Both the position numbers and the translations under genes were made by a program. The notes below the pieces were generated by a model. It did no database searches. It was not told the DNA's origin and was given only the letters and a program-made list of their open reading frames with translations. From NCBI GenBank assembly GCA_006937955.1, contig SSNP01000044.1:463372-527371 (forward strand): 64,000 nucleotides of DNA, read 5' to 3'. The stretch is from Pachypanchax playfairii. Taxonomy: Eukaryota; Chordata; Actinopteri; Cyprinodontiformes; Aplocheilidae. This document shows, in pieces, positions 52,188-63,666 of this stretch. Within the stretch, counting starts at the first letter, position 1. Each line of letters starts with the position of its first letter.

Positions 52188-54200
52188 TTGGCTTCATTTG
52201 ATATTGTGCAGTTTTTGAAATGTCCTACTTTGGAGCAACTTGACCTGTGTTGGAAGCATGAACTGTTTCAGGTTGCTGACCAATTTTCTGTTTTGTACCC
52301 GAAACAAGTGTTAAAACAAAGAAAGAAAGAATTGATTGTGGGAAAACTGGTTGAAATTAACCTTTTGCCACCCCTGCCTGTGTCTTTTGCTGAGTCTGCA
52401 GTGCAAGTCTGCTCCCCTTTTACCTGAGGGAGGCAGAAGAGCTGCAGCTGAAATACCTGTTGTGCCACTGAGAAAGGTGCCGGGAGCAAAACTCCTTACA
52501 CTCTTCCTCAGGTTGTTTCACTATCAGCTAAAGGTAGCTCTGTTGACTCGCGAGTGGATGCCCGCATGAAGGTGCGGCTCGCTCGGTTGCACCTTGAGGC
52601 AGTGGAAGAGCAGAGCAGAGGCGCATCCAACTGGAAATAAAGCTGTTGTCAGCAGGCTGTCAGATTACGTCAGCTGGAGCTTGATTATCAGGCCAAAACT
52701 ATGGGTTTAGTGGAGACGACTGCAGGAGGCTCCGTGTCATCACACGCGCATTCCCCTCCCACTAAAATGTTTGATGTTACTAACATAAATGTTTCATTGG
52801 TACCTGAGGTTTGTAAGACAGAAGTGGACTCTTATTTTACTGCATCTGAATGCATAGCACATACTTTCTAGTGGCCCCCTGATGTCTTGGCAGTTCTGTT
52901 ACAATGTAAGATTTCTGGAAAAGCTCAAGAGATTGTAGCTTCGCTCTCTCTTGATGATTCTCTGAACTATGAGAATGTGAAAAATGCCATTTTGAAAGCC
53001 TATGAGCTCATTTCCAAGGCTTATGGACAAAAATCTGGGTCATTAGAGAAAAGACCTGACAAGACCTATTTGGAGTTTGCAAGGGAAAAGGGAAGCCTTT
53101 TTGATAAATGGTGTAATGCCTGTGATGTGTTTTGAAAATCTGCGCAAACTTCTTCGGTTTGAGGAGTTTAAAGGTGGTATATGGAACTTGGAACAGTGTA
53201 ACACAGCACAAAGCCTTCAGCCATCTGGGTGCCAGGCTCGTTAACCCCCCCTCCGATGCTGAGGTCAATCCATATTCCTCAACAAATCCACTCTGATCCC
53301 CGGTCCGAGCAGGACAAAAAAATATCATTGATGACACTAATGATGCTCTTCAGCCCCGCTGATCACACATTGATTCGGATAAAGGCAGCTCCTACCAGTT
53401 TGAAGCTCAATCATCGATTCAGTCCGTGGCAAAGAGTTCATAATTGTCCAGCAGCTCCAAAACTTCCTGCAGTCCCTCTTAAGATCCTCTGTCCTCCTCA
53501 CACACCATCCTGCACACACCACTTATCCAATAAAATTTTAAAAAAGCAATAAAATCCTCCGCGGTGTGTCTTCCAGTCGAAAAAGTGGCCCGAAACGTTC
53601 ATCCACTTCACCAACATGTAGCTACGTATTAGCTAGCTGCTAATAAAAAAACGTTTCCACACAGAACTTACTCGTTACTTGGGAAACCGGAGGGGAAACC
53701 CCAATGGCAAGCAAATAAGGTATATAATCACCACATGTCCCCGGTGCTTCCAGCTGCTTGACCTGCAGACTCCACAGTATCAGCCTCACTGTGCTGGATT
53801 ATTTACGGTATTAGGCAACCCAAAATGGTGCCCGCTGCTCTGCCAGCAATTGGCTGGTAGATGTAAACAAAATGCCAACGTTGTTCCCGTCAAAATTAAT
53901 ATTTTATAATATTTTACTTCAAATATAATTTTTAAAGGAAATGCTGTATTTTCATTCTACAACCCTCTAAACACTCAGTGGAGGCATTATTTTGTTGAAA
54001 ATATTGCTTTTTATAAAAATATTCCATATACCACCTTTAAGAATTGTTTACCCAAACATGTTGTCGTGCATTTAAATGAGCAAAAAGTTATTTCATTGTA
54101 TGTTGCCGCTGTGTCAGCTGACAAGTATGTCTTAACCCACAAATCTGTGTTCCAGCCTGTGCAGTCTGACCGGGGAAGAAAGTACAAAATCTATTAAATC
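52188..54200 (+). pseudogene. Ty3/gypsy-type gag remnant (SCAN-related), interrupted
   Basis: First ORF starts at 52188 with short motifs FLKCPTLEQLDLC and KKELIVGKLVE typical of fish gypsy gag N-termini. After a frameshift near 52420 and stops near 52640 and 52871, a SCAN-like segment follows (LLQCKISGKAQEIVASL, AYELISKAYGQ, FAREKGSLFDKW) to about 53135. A TTAA MITE interrupts at 53172, and gag-like sequence resumes at 54037 (CLPKHVVVHLNEQK) until about 54200. No protease or RT follows. Dead copy; the breaks are as listed. Confidence 0.65.
53172..54036. mobile_element. TTAA-target MITE, 865 bp, inside gag remnant
   Basis: Ends AGGTGGTATATGGAA / TTCCATATACCACCT, with TTAA on both sides (53168-53171 and 54037-54040). 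Third TTAA family of the window. A weaker relative of the end (ttccatattgcaacttta) lies at 55489. Confidence 0.8.
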
Positions 54201-55118
54201 TATTAATCTATCTAATGTGTTCAAATTTCATATTCAATCATTTGTTTTAACTCACAACAACAATTACATTATTGTTAGCAGCCACTGTCGCTAACAACAG
54301 ATGTTAAAATAAACTGAGAAACATATCTAGCTTAACAATGCAACACATAAAGTCCTACCTTTTGTTTCAAATATACTTCATTGATTTGGTATTTGTTTTC
54401 AAACCGCTGCATGAAAATTTCGGAGATTCAACTACAAGTGTGGGGGATAACTTTTTATTAGCTCTATTCAGGTCTTAATTTGAGCCGGATCCTGCCGGAA
54501 CAAGATCCAGGAACTGTCTTATTTTGAAAGGGTGTGTTCCGGTAACTGTTTGCTAGGATCTGTTAATGGCGCCAGTTGGGATAAATAACAGAGGCATCAA
54601 AATGTCATAAAGGCAGTATAACTTACTTTTTCTGGGCTTATCATCACTTTCTCTAGCCCTGCTTGACAATTTACACCCGCTGTACAGGAGCGTTGCACAG
54701 CGCTTGCTGTGGTCCGACGGTTGTGTATGTGTGCGCGTTCCGGTATCAGTTTGGCCTCAGTGAATTCTGGTCTCATAGCGCTATTTGCGTTCTGGTAACT
54801 TTTGATTTACAAATTAAGCACTGGTTCTATTTAAAAAAATGCTAAGACTATTAAAAAGTCACCAAATCATATATTTTTCAACTCACCGTAGATGTGGCCA
54901 CCCAGTGCAGGATTCAGTTTGATATTTCTCAGAATGAAAAGTCTACGGTTTGCTTCGACATGTGCTCTTCAAAAATATGGCAATGTTCTGTTTATGAAGA
55001 GAATCAGTGCAGATTTTCATTGAATCTGACATCTTTCCCAGAATACAATGCTGTTTACTGTATTTTATAGACAGACACCAACTATTGTCCAGAATGCATT
55101 GTTTAAAACCGTACTGGC
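54201..55118. other. Sequence without recognised genes
   Basis: AT-rich with small ORFs only. No exon or element boundary supported. Confidence 0.4.
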
Positions 55119-55366
55119 AAGCGGCGTAGTCTAGTGGAAGGGCGATCGCCCTTTTACGAAAGACTGCAGGTTCAATCCCTGGCAAGGTATGTCAATGATC
55201 CCGAGTCCCAGCCAGAGGCTATGTGTTTAAGTATCCTTGGGCAAGATACTGAACCCCGCAACTGTCCCAGGCACTGTACAAGATGGCTGACTTCTCACGG
55301 TGAGGATGGGTACGGAGCCGATCCCCACAAGGGATTAATAAAGGAAAAATATTATTATTATTTTAC
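55119..55366 (+). mobile_element. tRNA-derived SINE with (ATT)n tail
   Basis: gcgtagtctagtggaagg (A box) and ggttcaatccc (B box, 55169-55179) are spaced as in a tRNA, followed by a body with ccttgggcaagatactgaac and an attattatt tail. A different family from 51503-51803. Confidence 0.7.
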
Positions 55367-56130
55367 AGTTTTAATGGAAAAAAGTATTTTACTATTGAAT
55401 TTTGGCTGTTTTCTACAGCAATTTCTTAAGAGTGTCTAATTGCCCAGGCGGTATTGTGTTTTTAAAAAATATAACTTTTTATGAAAATGTTCCATATTGC
55501 AACTTTAATGGAGGACGTGGTGGGACACCTCGTATGTGAAGCAACAAATCACTAGGAACATGAAGAGGTTTTTCTTTTAGATCCGTGTGTATTTGTTTCC
55601 ATTTTGGATGGGCGTAGAGTGAAAAATTATGCCATAACCAGGGATGATATTATTATGGAGGTTGATAAAAGTTGAAAATATGAGAGTGGTGTGTAAAAAG
55701 TAGCGAACCATTAAATGGCACAAATAAACTAATTATTTGGAAATGTTCATGGCTTTACTTTTAAGAAGTCAGAAACATCCAAAAACACGAGTTATTTTGA
55801 AGACAGGCAAAGGAGACCAGTTCTATCAGTTTTGCCCTAATGGTGTTCCGTAGATCCTTCTCGGTTTTTGGTTGCTTAGTAACGCTTCCGTAACAACGTT
55901 AGACAAAAGTGTTGGCTGTTGATCCTTTGCACTGAGTTTATAGTTTTATTTTGTAAATAACCCAGTAGGGGGTCCACATTTATATTAAAGTGACGACGGG
56001 TCAAGTTTTTTCTACCGAGAATCGTTCCGTGTTTTTCTTCTTTTATTTTTTTTATTAGTTTTTTTTTTTTTTTTTTTTAGAAATTAACAACACCCGACCT
56101 TTTTTCGTTGGACATTAGTATTCGGTAACC
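55367..56130 (+). promoter_or_regulatory. CFAP46 upstream region
   Basis: No gene. Sequence immediately before the ATG includes a poly(T) stretch (56041-56079) and then cggtaaccatgg-type start context (cggtaaccATGG, good Kozak with A at -3 and G at +4). No X-box (ciliary RFX site) was clearly identified by eye. Confidence 0.4.
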
Positions 56131-56179
56131 ATGGACCTGGATATTCGTCTTTTTCTAGCCAAGGCAAAAGAGAACCAAG
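56131..56179 (+). CDS. cfap46: CFAP46 exon 1 (start codon)
   Basis: ATG at 56131 in a strong Kozak context opens MDLDIRLFLAKAKENQ, and a gtttgt donor follows (phase 1). CFAP46 (formerly TTC40) is a large TPR-type scaffold of roughly 2,700 residues in the C1d projection of the axonemal central apparatus, needed for ciliary and flagellar beating. The seven exons here (about 248 codons) follow the vertebrate protein in order from its N-terminus, without stops or shifts, and the gene continues past the window. Identity rests on remembered family sequence. Confidence 0.8.
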
Positions 56180-56271
56180 GTTTGTTATGTGCTGTGAATC
56201 TATCCAGCTGTGGAAGGTTGTGAGGAGGCCATGCTCACCATGCTCACCGTATTTGTTCCACACATTTGCAG

Positions 56272-56387
56272 ACTCCGGTGCTCTGCACTCTGCTTACCTT
56301 TTGATTAAAGGCATGACTGAAAGCAGCAGACAAACTCCAGGCAGTGCTTCAGAGATGTTCGTTGTTTGTGCGGAAACAGCTTTCCAG
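56272..56387 (+). CDS. cfap46: CFAP46 exon 2
   Basis: Acceptor cag at 56269-56271, donor gtgaga. It reads DSGALHSAYLLIKGM, then a Ser-rich link and SEMFVVCAETAFQ, the first helix pair of the N-terminal TPR-like array (AYxLIK...xFVxCAExA is conserved in CFAP46). 116 bases, ends in phase 0. Confidence 0.85.
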
Positions 56388-57917
56388 GTGAGACCATCTA
56401 AAGAGTTGCTTTACATGACTCTTTTATAAATAGCTCTGGATTTCGATGTTTTTAACAACATTTCTGTAGCTCGATGGAGCAAATTCAAAATAAACTTTTA
56501 AGAAGTCATAACTTGAAATCTTTACAAATACAGATTAACATTCAGTTAAATGTTTGTTTTACAAATTTTGTTGAACACTTGTTTGGTATAGTAATTAAAA
56601 TAATTTAAATCTCACGACACAGTACATTAATGTACTTTACCTTGCTTATACACAGCGATGTGTAAACTCATGTCAAAAACAGATTACTGTGCACCATAGC
56701 CAGTTTAAATCGGATAGACTGACCTAACAATCTTTTAGCATACATTACTTGAGTAAATTACAGGCTTCAAAGTTGCCTGTAGCTAATGTTCTTAATTTGC
56801 TGAGGAAGATTCTTATGTTATAAAATTTAAATTCTGCTGAAATGTAAAACAAAAGACGACAAGCAATCATCAAGAATACGAGTTTAGAAACCAACTGTGA
56901 AGATTCAGCTAATTTTAAAACTTATACAGGAATTTCGAGAAGATTAAATGAATTTGACTAATAAAAGCATTCAGTACATTATCTGTCATTATCTGTCGAA
57001 ATACAAATTAGCCTTTAACGTTTGTTTAGTACATGTCCAAAGAGAGATTATGATGCAATATTTTCTTTAAACTGCTTGAGAAAAGCATTTAGCTTTTCTA
57101 AACAGATTATTTGGTCATATGAGAATACTTCTTGACGTCACTACAAATACACAGCCAAACAGAAAGTTCTGGGTTCAGCTCCCAGCTGGGGTCTCTGTAC
57201 ATGGAGTGTTTGCGTTCTTCTTGTGCATGCATGGGTTTTCTCTAGGTGTTCCAGTTTCCTCTCAAAATCTGAAAAACATGTGTTTTATGCTAATTAGCAA
57301 ACCTGAATTGGCTCTAGGTGTGATTGTGTGTGTGAGAATGATAGATTTTCTCTATGTGGTCATGTGATGGACTGTCCAGTCTATATCCTGCCTCTCGCAC
57401 AATATCTGCTGGATTCGGGCACCAACAATGCCCCCCCCCCAACTACCCTGCACCAGAAGACATGAAAGGAAGGTATAAAAACAGACAGGTGTAGCATATA
57501 CTGGCTTTCTGTCCAATCCGTTCGTCCATCCGTCCAACCATCCGTCCGTCCGTCCGTCCGTCCATCCATCCATCCATCCATCCATCCATCCATCCATCCA
57601 TCCATCCATCCATCCATCCATCCATCCATCCATCCATCCATCCATCCAGTCATTCTTTATTTTCTGTGGTTCCCATATTCAGTGGACAGTGTGTAATGCA
57701 ACACTGTTTGGGAAATAAAGAGAACACATCTTGGACTTCAGAGGACTTTTTATCTCCAGTAAATGGAATGGGAATGATAAATAATTTCTGAATGGATAAT
57801 GTGTCAATCTTAAAGAAAATTCTAGAAAAAAACACTTCTGTCCTAATCTAATAGCACATATTGTTGAAATATTGTTTTGTTTAGCTGTCTGTTCTCTCCT
57901 ACTCTTTGTGTTTCCAG
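56388..57917 (+). other. CFAP46 intron 2
   Basis: AT-rich intron. Contains a tetranucleotide microsatellite at about 57522-57648. No element ends recognised. Confidence 0.7.
57522..57648. repeat. (CCAT)n / (CCGT)n microsatellite
   Basis: A tetranucleotide array that begins as mixed CCGT/CCAT units and becomes about 20 pure CCAT units. Confidence 0.95.
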
Positions 57918-58049
57918 CTGGGGTGTGTTGAGATAAGTGCAGCATGTCTACAAATGTACTTTGATGGAAATCCACCGACTAATCAATTTATGAGTCGAGC
58001 CTTCCTCTGCCAGGGCCAGCTGAAGTCTCCACCAGCTACTGGGAGTTTG
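57918..58049 (+). CDS. cfap46: CFAP46 exon 3
   Basis: Acceptor tttccag, donor gtgagg. 44 codons: LGCVEISAACLQMYFDGNPP, then NQFMSRAFLCQGQL. The pattern CxQMYF...QFxxRAxLCxxQ is the conserved second TPR-like pair of CFAP46. Phase 0 at both ends, so exon skipping would keep the frame. Confidence 0.85.
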
Positions 58050-58357
58050 GTGAGGACAGTCAATTAGAGAATTTATCCTTGCAGTTTTATATGTTAATGT
58101 TTCTGTGTCACAGTTGTTTGATGCACACTAGCTATAGAGGAATGTTGCACTTACTTTAACTCATGATGAAGAAGGTATCTATGCTTTTTGAAAGTCTCTG
58201 ACAGACTTTCAGTTTTTTCAGTCAGTAACTAAGTGGCCTTTTGTATTCTTCCACTGTGTAAGACTTTAAATGTTATTTTTTCTCTTTTCATCTATTTTTT
58301 ATGTTTAATAGAGTGGCATCATCTTATTTCCCTTTCTACAATTTTTATCTGTTTTAG

Positions 58358-58422
58358 GAAGACTTTGAAGATGCTGTGATGTGTTTTCTGAAGGCAATTG
58401 AAATTGCAAAAAATGAACCAAG
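58358..58422 (+). CDS. cfap46: CFAP46 exon 4
   Basis: Acceptor gttttag, donor gtacac. Reads EDFEDAVMCFLKAIEIAKNE and PR across the junction, matching the conserved LEEFExxVxxxxKAIxFAKxEPR segment. 65 bases, phase 2 at the end. Confidence 0.85.
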
Positions 58423-61400
58423 GTACACAAATTATCTGAAGTGTGTTAAGCTTTGTAGTTACAGTACCGGTGCAGCTGAGCTAATAATAATGCTTTTAAT
58501 CTATAGGTGCATTTCAAAACATTCATGGTCACCTTATAATAAAAACGAAACTAGAAGAACAAAAAGGTAATAAAATACAACAAGGATAAAAGCACTAACT
58601 AAAATGCACAATGCAACAAAAGTTAAACAGTGTGTGCAGTTTAAAAATGTGTTTTAAGACAAGATTTGAGAAACAAAAGAGGGTCAGGGTTATAAACATT
58701 AGGAGGGAGGGAGTTCCAGAGGTGAGTGAATACAAATTTGCAACAGATCACTTGGGTATTGTGGTGAAAGGTTATATATGGCCTTAAAGATCCACTCTGA
58801 TCATCTTTTGAGCTTTCTTAAAGCGTTCTCAGCGGCCTTTAAATTATGATTATGGCGTTTTCTAGGACATAGTTTCTGCATAGCAGCAGTAGCTCATTAG
58901 CAATTCGCCTCTGCGCCGTTCCCCATTGCTGAGAGCTCTCTTTTACACTAAATCTACCACTACCTTACAGCCCTGACACCCCCAACCTAGCATTAGTGGT
59001 GCAGTGAAAATGGTGAGCAATATAGGAGCTATCTAGCTGTGCAGTTTTGAGCCAGATACCAGCTCGGACGAGGAATACACATAGAGCACATAGGTGTTGA
59101 TTGGCCATCGTCTTCTCTACTCCTCAGTCTGAGCAGGCAGACCGGAGTGGAGCAGGAGCTTGTGGCCGTCCCAGTGGAGTTTCTACGTCACAAATCCAGT
59201 CTGTTTTAGCCACATTTTAGCATCTGCTACTGATTCACAGTGCTTTGAATGCAGAATGTTGAATATCAGAGCTTTCCATCCTGCAACTCAAAACCACAGA
59301 GAGGCAGCCCTCTTGTTCACCAGAACTCCAGCACTAAGACGCTCAGCCAGGGACTTGACAGTATACCCACACCTACCCAACACCTCATCCCCTGGGCCAC
59401 TCCAGAGTAGAAGAGAGTCCAGCCCTTCTCCAGGAGTTGGGTTCCAGAGCCTAAGCTGTGAGTAGAGGTGAGCCCAGCTATATCTAGTTAGTACCTCTCA
59501 GCCCTAAACTAAATTTAAGAGTACAGCATGAAACAAAACAAACAAAAGCTCCTAAAATAAGATCACAGGAAGAACCAGGTAAAACTAAAGAACTCTAAAG
59601 AAGAAACTACAAACCAACAAGAGATGAATAAAACAAATAGAAGCACTTGCAAAATGAATGAAAAGCTGAATGAGAATAAAATAAGACCAAAGGAACAATG
59701 GGAAACTAAAAATCACAATGAGAGAACCACAAACTGAACAGGAAGAAGTAAAGTAAGCAAAACATTAACCAAAAACCCTTGACAATATATAAAAGCCCAA
59801 AATTATATTTAAACAGGAAACACAGAAAGCTTCAAAATAAAATAACAGGAAACCTGGCAAAAGAAAACAATGAAAAGCAAAACAAAAACAAACTAAAACC
59901 CCACGACCTTGAGAGATCATTAGTGATTTTTACCAGAGCTGTCTCAGTGGAACGAAGGGGATGAAAACTCTATTGGAACTTTTTAAAGAGAGAAATGGAA
60001 GGTTTGAGATGGGACAGAAGTTGTTGAGGTCATTGATGTCGGCACCAGGTTTCTTTAATATCGGAGAAATTGCAGCTGTTTTGAGAGATGAAGGAACTAT
60101 GTACCTGAGATCTAAGTGGAGTGAATAATGCCAGTAATAAGAGGGGAGAGAGAGAGGGCAAGCAAGCCTTAATTAGAACAGTGGGAAGAGGGTCTAGCAG
60201 GCAGGTGGAAGATTTAGATTTTTTGATGAGGTTTGATATTTAAGTTTGAGATGGAAGCTTAAGATTGAAAAGAGATTGAAATAAAGGGGCAGTCATAGAT
60301 GGAAAAGATGAATGGTAAGAGGTTGTAAGAGTCAGCTGATAATAAATATGATCAATATTTGCATTGAAGAACAACACTACATGAAGTGGTGGAGTAAAAA
60401 TGAGTAGGCAGAGAGTCTGGTGGGCATAAAAATTGTGGACCACAGAAAAGAGTGCTCTTGTGTTCCTTCTCTGGCTTAATAATCCTGTACTGTATAACTC
60501 CAGGATTTTGCAGATGAAAGAGCATCTTTGTAGAGGAAAAGGTGATTATTATTCATTTCTTTGTGAATGATCACATTGGTTTTCTTAGAAAGATGTTCCA
60601 GATGGCAACCAATAACTTTTAAATTAATAGGAAGGGGGTGAAAGAGACAGTCCGGTTTTTTAAAGTAGACAGGAAATGGAGGTGGCTCAAAAGTCCATAA
60701 TTGTAGTGAAGAATCAGGTTGTCACAGTTCATTAGATTGTCTGTGCTGGAAAGGTTGTCAACACCATTAGTTAGAGTGTTTATGTTGAAGTTCTTGATAT
60801 GGTGAACAGAAATGGCAGGTAATGAGTTTAATTTGGAGAGGTGTAAATATGCAGTAAAGGGTGATAGTATGTGATCAGAAATAAGTAGCTGTGTTTCCAT
60901 CACAACCCAGAGGAGTGAGTCCAGAACAACAAATCAAATTCAGAATATGCCCTTTTTTACTAAGTAAGAAAATCCACATATTGCTGCAGACTAAAGCTGT
61001 CTAAACAAGATAGTAAGTTGTTAGGTGGATGATACACACAAGCAGTAATTGTATGACCAGGACCATTCAGCTGTATGGGAAGAGATTCAAAGATGACTTG
61101 AACAGGTAATGTCACAAACAAGACTTTCACAGTACATTATCGCGAGACTGCCCACTCTGTTGTAAGCTTTAATCCATCCCCAGTAGGGATGGATTCATTC
61201 ACTTGAGAAGTCGTTTTTCTGCTGCCAAGTTTCAGTCAAACCGAAAAAATCTAATTCAATCAGGAGATCCCGGGGGAGAAGCCCCCTGCTTGTGAGTGAG
61301 CGGATGTTGAATAACCCAAACTTGAGATGGGATGTGATGGTACCTATAATGTAACATAAGTTATGTTTGCTGCACATTAACTTAAATCCAAACTAATAAG

Positions 61401-62033
61401 TTGATTAGAAAATATAATTACTGATGAGCTTTCATGAACACCTCTAATCCCTTATTCACTAGCAAATCTCAGAACTTAAACATCCGACTAGAGAAATGTG
61501 ACAGCAGGGATAATACAAATGTAGCAATGGACCTTGCAAATAATACGTTCCTTTGTTAGATACTATAAAAATGTACTTGCACATACGGGTTTAGCTTTTT
61601 CATGCGGTCACTACCGAAGCTCTCTGCTAATTAACACATAACCTGCCAATAAACAGTATGAAGGAAGATTCTCAATTAACAGCAGTGGGAATGCATATCT
61701 AATACTTCCATCTCTCACTGATGCCTAATACTCTCTCAAGAGAATAAATTAGTAACTCTCAAAACAATGTGTTTATGCAGTTTTCTCTAACGCAGCTGCT
61801 GGAATTCAAAAATATCTCGTTTCACACAGAAAGGCTTGTTGGGGCGACTCCTCTGTGACTTAGTGGACAATCATTAATGCACTTACACTTGTAGTTTATG
61901 GGACTTGTGCACACAGAGTCGACACTTGGTCTGAATTGACTTGTACTAAGAGATGAAATGGCTGCCAAATGTACTAAATGAATAATTCAGTGTTCGATGC
62001 TTACTTTTTCCACATGGGGTTTGTGTTTTCCAG
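58423..62033 (+). other. CFAP46 intron 4 with repeats
   Basis: A 3.6-kb intron. It contains repeat-like sequence near 58650-58780 (ggagggagttccagaggtga), an uncharacterised GC-richer block at 58850-59500, an A-rich stretch at 59520-59900, and a minus-strand LINE remnant (59960-61390). No extra exon seen. Confidence 0.65.
59960..61390 (-). pseudogene. LINE remnant (endonuclease and start of RT)
   Basis: On the minus strand, at 61377-61195: LKFGLFNIRSLTSRG and FFGLTETWQQKNDFSS, the start of an APE-type endonuclease. At 60903-60620: the endonuclease end and linker (ISDHILSPFTAYL; LKNRTVSFTPF). At 60200-60000: RT beginnings (LDPLPTVLIKACLPSL). The order fits an L2/CR1/Rex-like LINE inserted antisense in the intron. 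Multiple stops and deletions. Confidence 0.65.
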
Positions 62034-62198
62034 ATATCACTTCATGATATTCAATGCCTCAGTGCTGTACTTCCAGATAGTACGTCCTCTCTTGCAGCCA
62101 GGGATGTATCTCCATTTGGTCCCCTCCTTAAAGCAGATGGTGCAAAGTCTGGAGGAGGTGGCAGACCCAGACTTCAGCTGGAGGGCTGAACTCATGAT
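62034..62198 (+). CDS. cfap46: CFAP46 exon 5 (GC donor)
   Basis: Acceptor ttttccag. Reads RYHFMIFNASVLYFQIVRPL, HLVPSLKQMVQSLEEV and FSWRAELM, the family's YxxxxNASVLYxQxVRPxL and RAELM segments. No GT donor keeps the frame; GCAAGT at 62199 does, and joining it to 63260 gives MIHLVKSLVDSG, the same length as in other CFAP46 proteins. 165 bases, phase 2. Confidence 0.8.
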
Positions 62199-63259
62199 GC
62201 AAGTTACTCTCAAACTTACTTGACAAAAATATGTCTACAGTAGCTTTTAATCTGTGTATACTCATGCAAGAATTGTTATAATACCACACCAATCTGTTTA
62301 ACCATCACAGCCTTTATGGCTTTCCTTTTTAATATTCTTTGCTACTTTTTTACCTTCTTGCTTAGGAGTAAGACAAACTGTAAATCAAGCTGTTTTATTA
62401 GGTGTTCCTTCACTCTTCAGGACTTACCTGTTAATTTTGCAATATAATTGTTCAAGCAACAAAATATACTCTACATGTACCATATAGAATAATGATAAAG
62501 CCAGGACAGAAATGAAAATAATTTGATCACAGTTGATCAGTAAATTGTGTGACCATCCAATATGGTCTCCTTTTAAAAGCTGTTGTTTTGTTCAAAATGT
62601 GTGAAAGTACGAATATCTTACAGTAAAAACTTACAAGATTTTACAAGAAGGTTCAAGTTAAACACATCTGTGGATCTCCGTTCTGCCAGGCGGTCCACTC
62701 AGAAAGAGATACAGTTCTAAGTTACCATTAGTTTTATTATTCTGTAATCTCCATGTGTAAGGATGGGATTGACTAAAAAGATGCAGTATGGATGTGTTTT
62801 AGACTCAGTTCCTCAAACTGATAACACACTCAATCTCTTCTCCCTCCAACTTTTCTTGAGTCCTGTTAAAAAAAAAAAACAAAGTTCAGCCTCTGTCAGC
62901 CTTGTTTTGGAAAAGAAAAACTAACTAAGACAGAGACAAATCAGTTGTCCCAAAATGTTTATTAAAAGTCAGTATTTTTCATAAACTGAGTAAGTCTGTA
63001 CATCATCTGAAGAATGTTTAACAAGAGGATCATCCAGCCTCTAAACACAAAATGAGACATAATTTAGCAAATATTCTTAAACCAGTACTTCCAACTCATT
63101 GTCTTCTTCAATTTCTGTCTTTCATTTTTGTGTCAGATACCCTTTAAACTAAATCATTAATTCCTACCAATGGTTTTTGCTAATAAGATAGGTCTTTGGT
63201 ATGGTAAGACTGAAGATAAAGTTCCATTCTGAACATTGATGTCCTCTGTTTCTGTGTAG
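62199..63259 (+). other. CFAP46 intron 5 (GC-AG)
   Basis: Starts gcaagt, ends gtgtag. AT-rich, no exon or element recognised. Confidence 0.65.
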
Positions 63260-63383
63260 ACATTTGGTCAAAAGTCTTGTGGACTCTGGACAAGTGGAAG
63301 AAGCTGCAAATTTTGCCAAAGTTGCAGAAGACTTCATCAGGACACATACTCCACATTTTTATTCAAAACTCTATAAAGTTCTG
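63260..63383 (+). CDS. cfap46: CFAP46 exon 6
   Basis: Acceptor ctgtgtag, donor gtaacc. Reads HLVKSLVDSGQVEEAANFAK, then AEDFIRTHTPHFYSKLYKVL: another TPR-like pair (LxxxGxxEEAAxF) conserved in CFAP46. 124 bases, phase 0 at the end. Confidence 0.85.
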
Positions 63384-63571
63384 GTAACCAGTGTGTTAAG
63401 TACTTTTATGGCTTTTATGTTGTTTGCATTTCTAGTGATATTTATGAATTCCTCAAAATGTTTTAATTTATAAAAAAAAAATTACTGTAAAAATGACTAT
63501 TTCTAGACTAATTTACATTGTACTAATTTAGTCTGAAATGCGTGGATGTGTGTATATTTTCTTCTCTGTAG

Positions 63572-63666
63572 GTGCAATACAAGCTGTCAGAAGACGATGT
63601 CCTCCTTGAAACAAGCAGTCATTGCACAACATTAGCAGTCATTTACAAAATGCAGGAACTAAAAAG
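63572..63666 (+). CDS. cfap46: CFAP46 exon 7
   Basis: Acceptor ttctctgtag, donor gtaagg. Reads VQYKLSEDDVLLETSSHCTT and LAVIYKMQELK, continuing the TPR-like N-terminal region. 95 bases, phase 2, so the reading frame goes on into an exon beyond the window. Confidence 0.75.

Noticed and set aside
55119..55190. Functional tRNA gene
   Set aside because: A and B boxes are present, but the acceptor stem does not close and the sequence continues into a SINE body and (ATT)n tail.
58850..59500. Coding exon in CFAP46 intron 4
   Set aside because: An open frame exists at 59160-59465, but it lacks splice support and does not fit CFAP46, whose exons 4 and 5 join directly.
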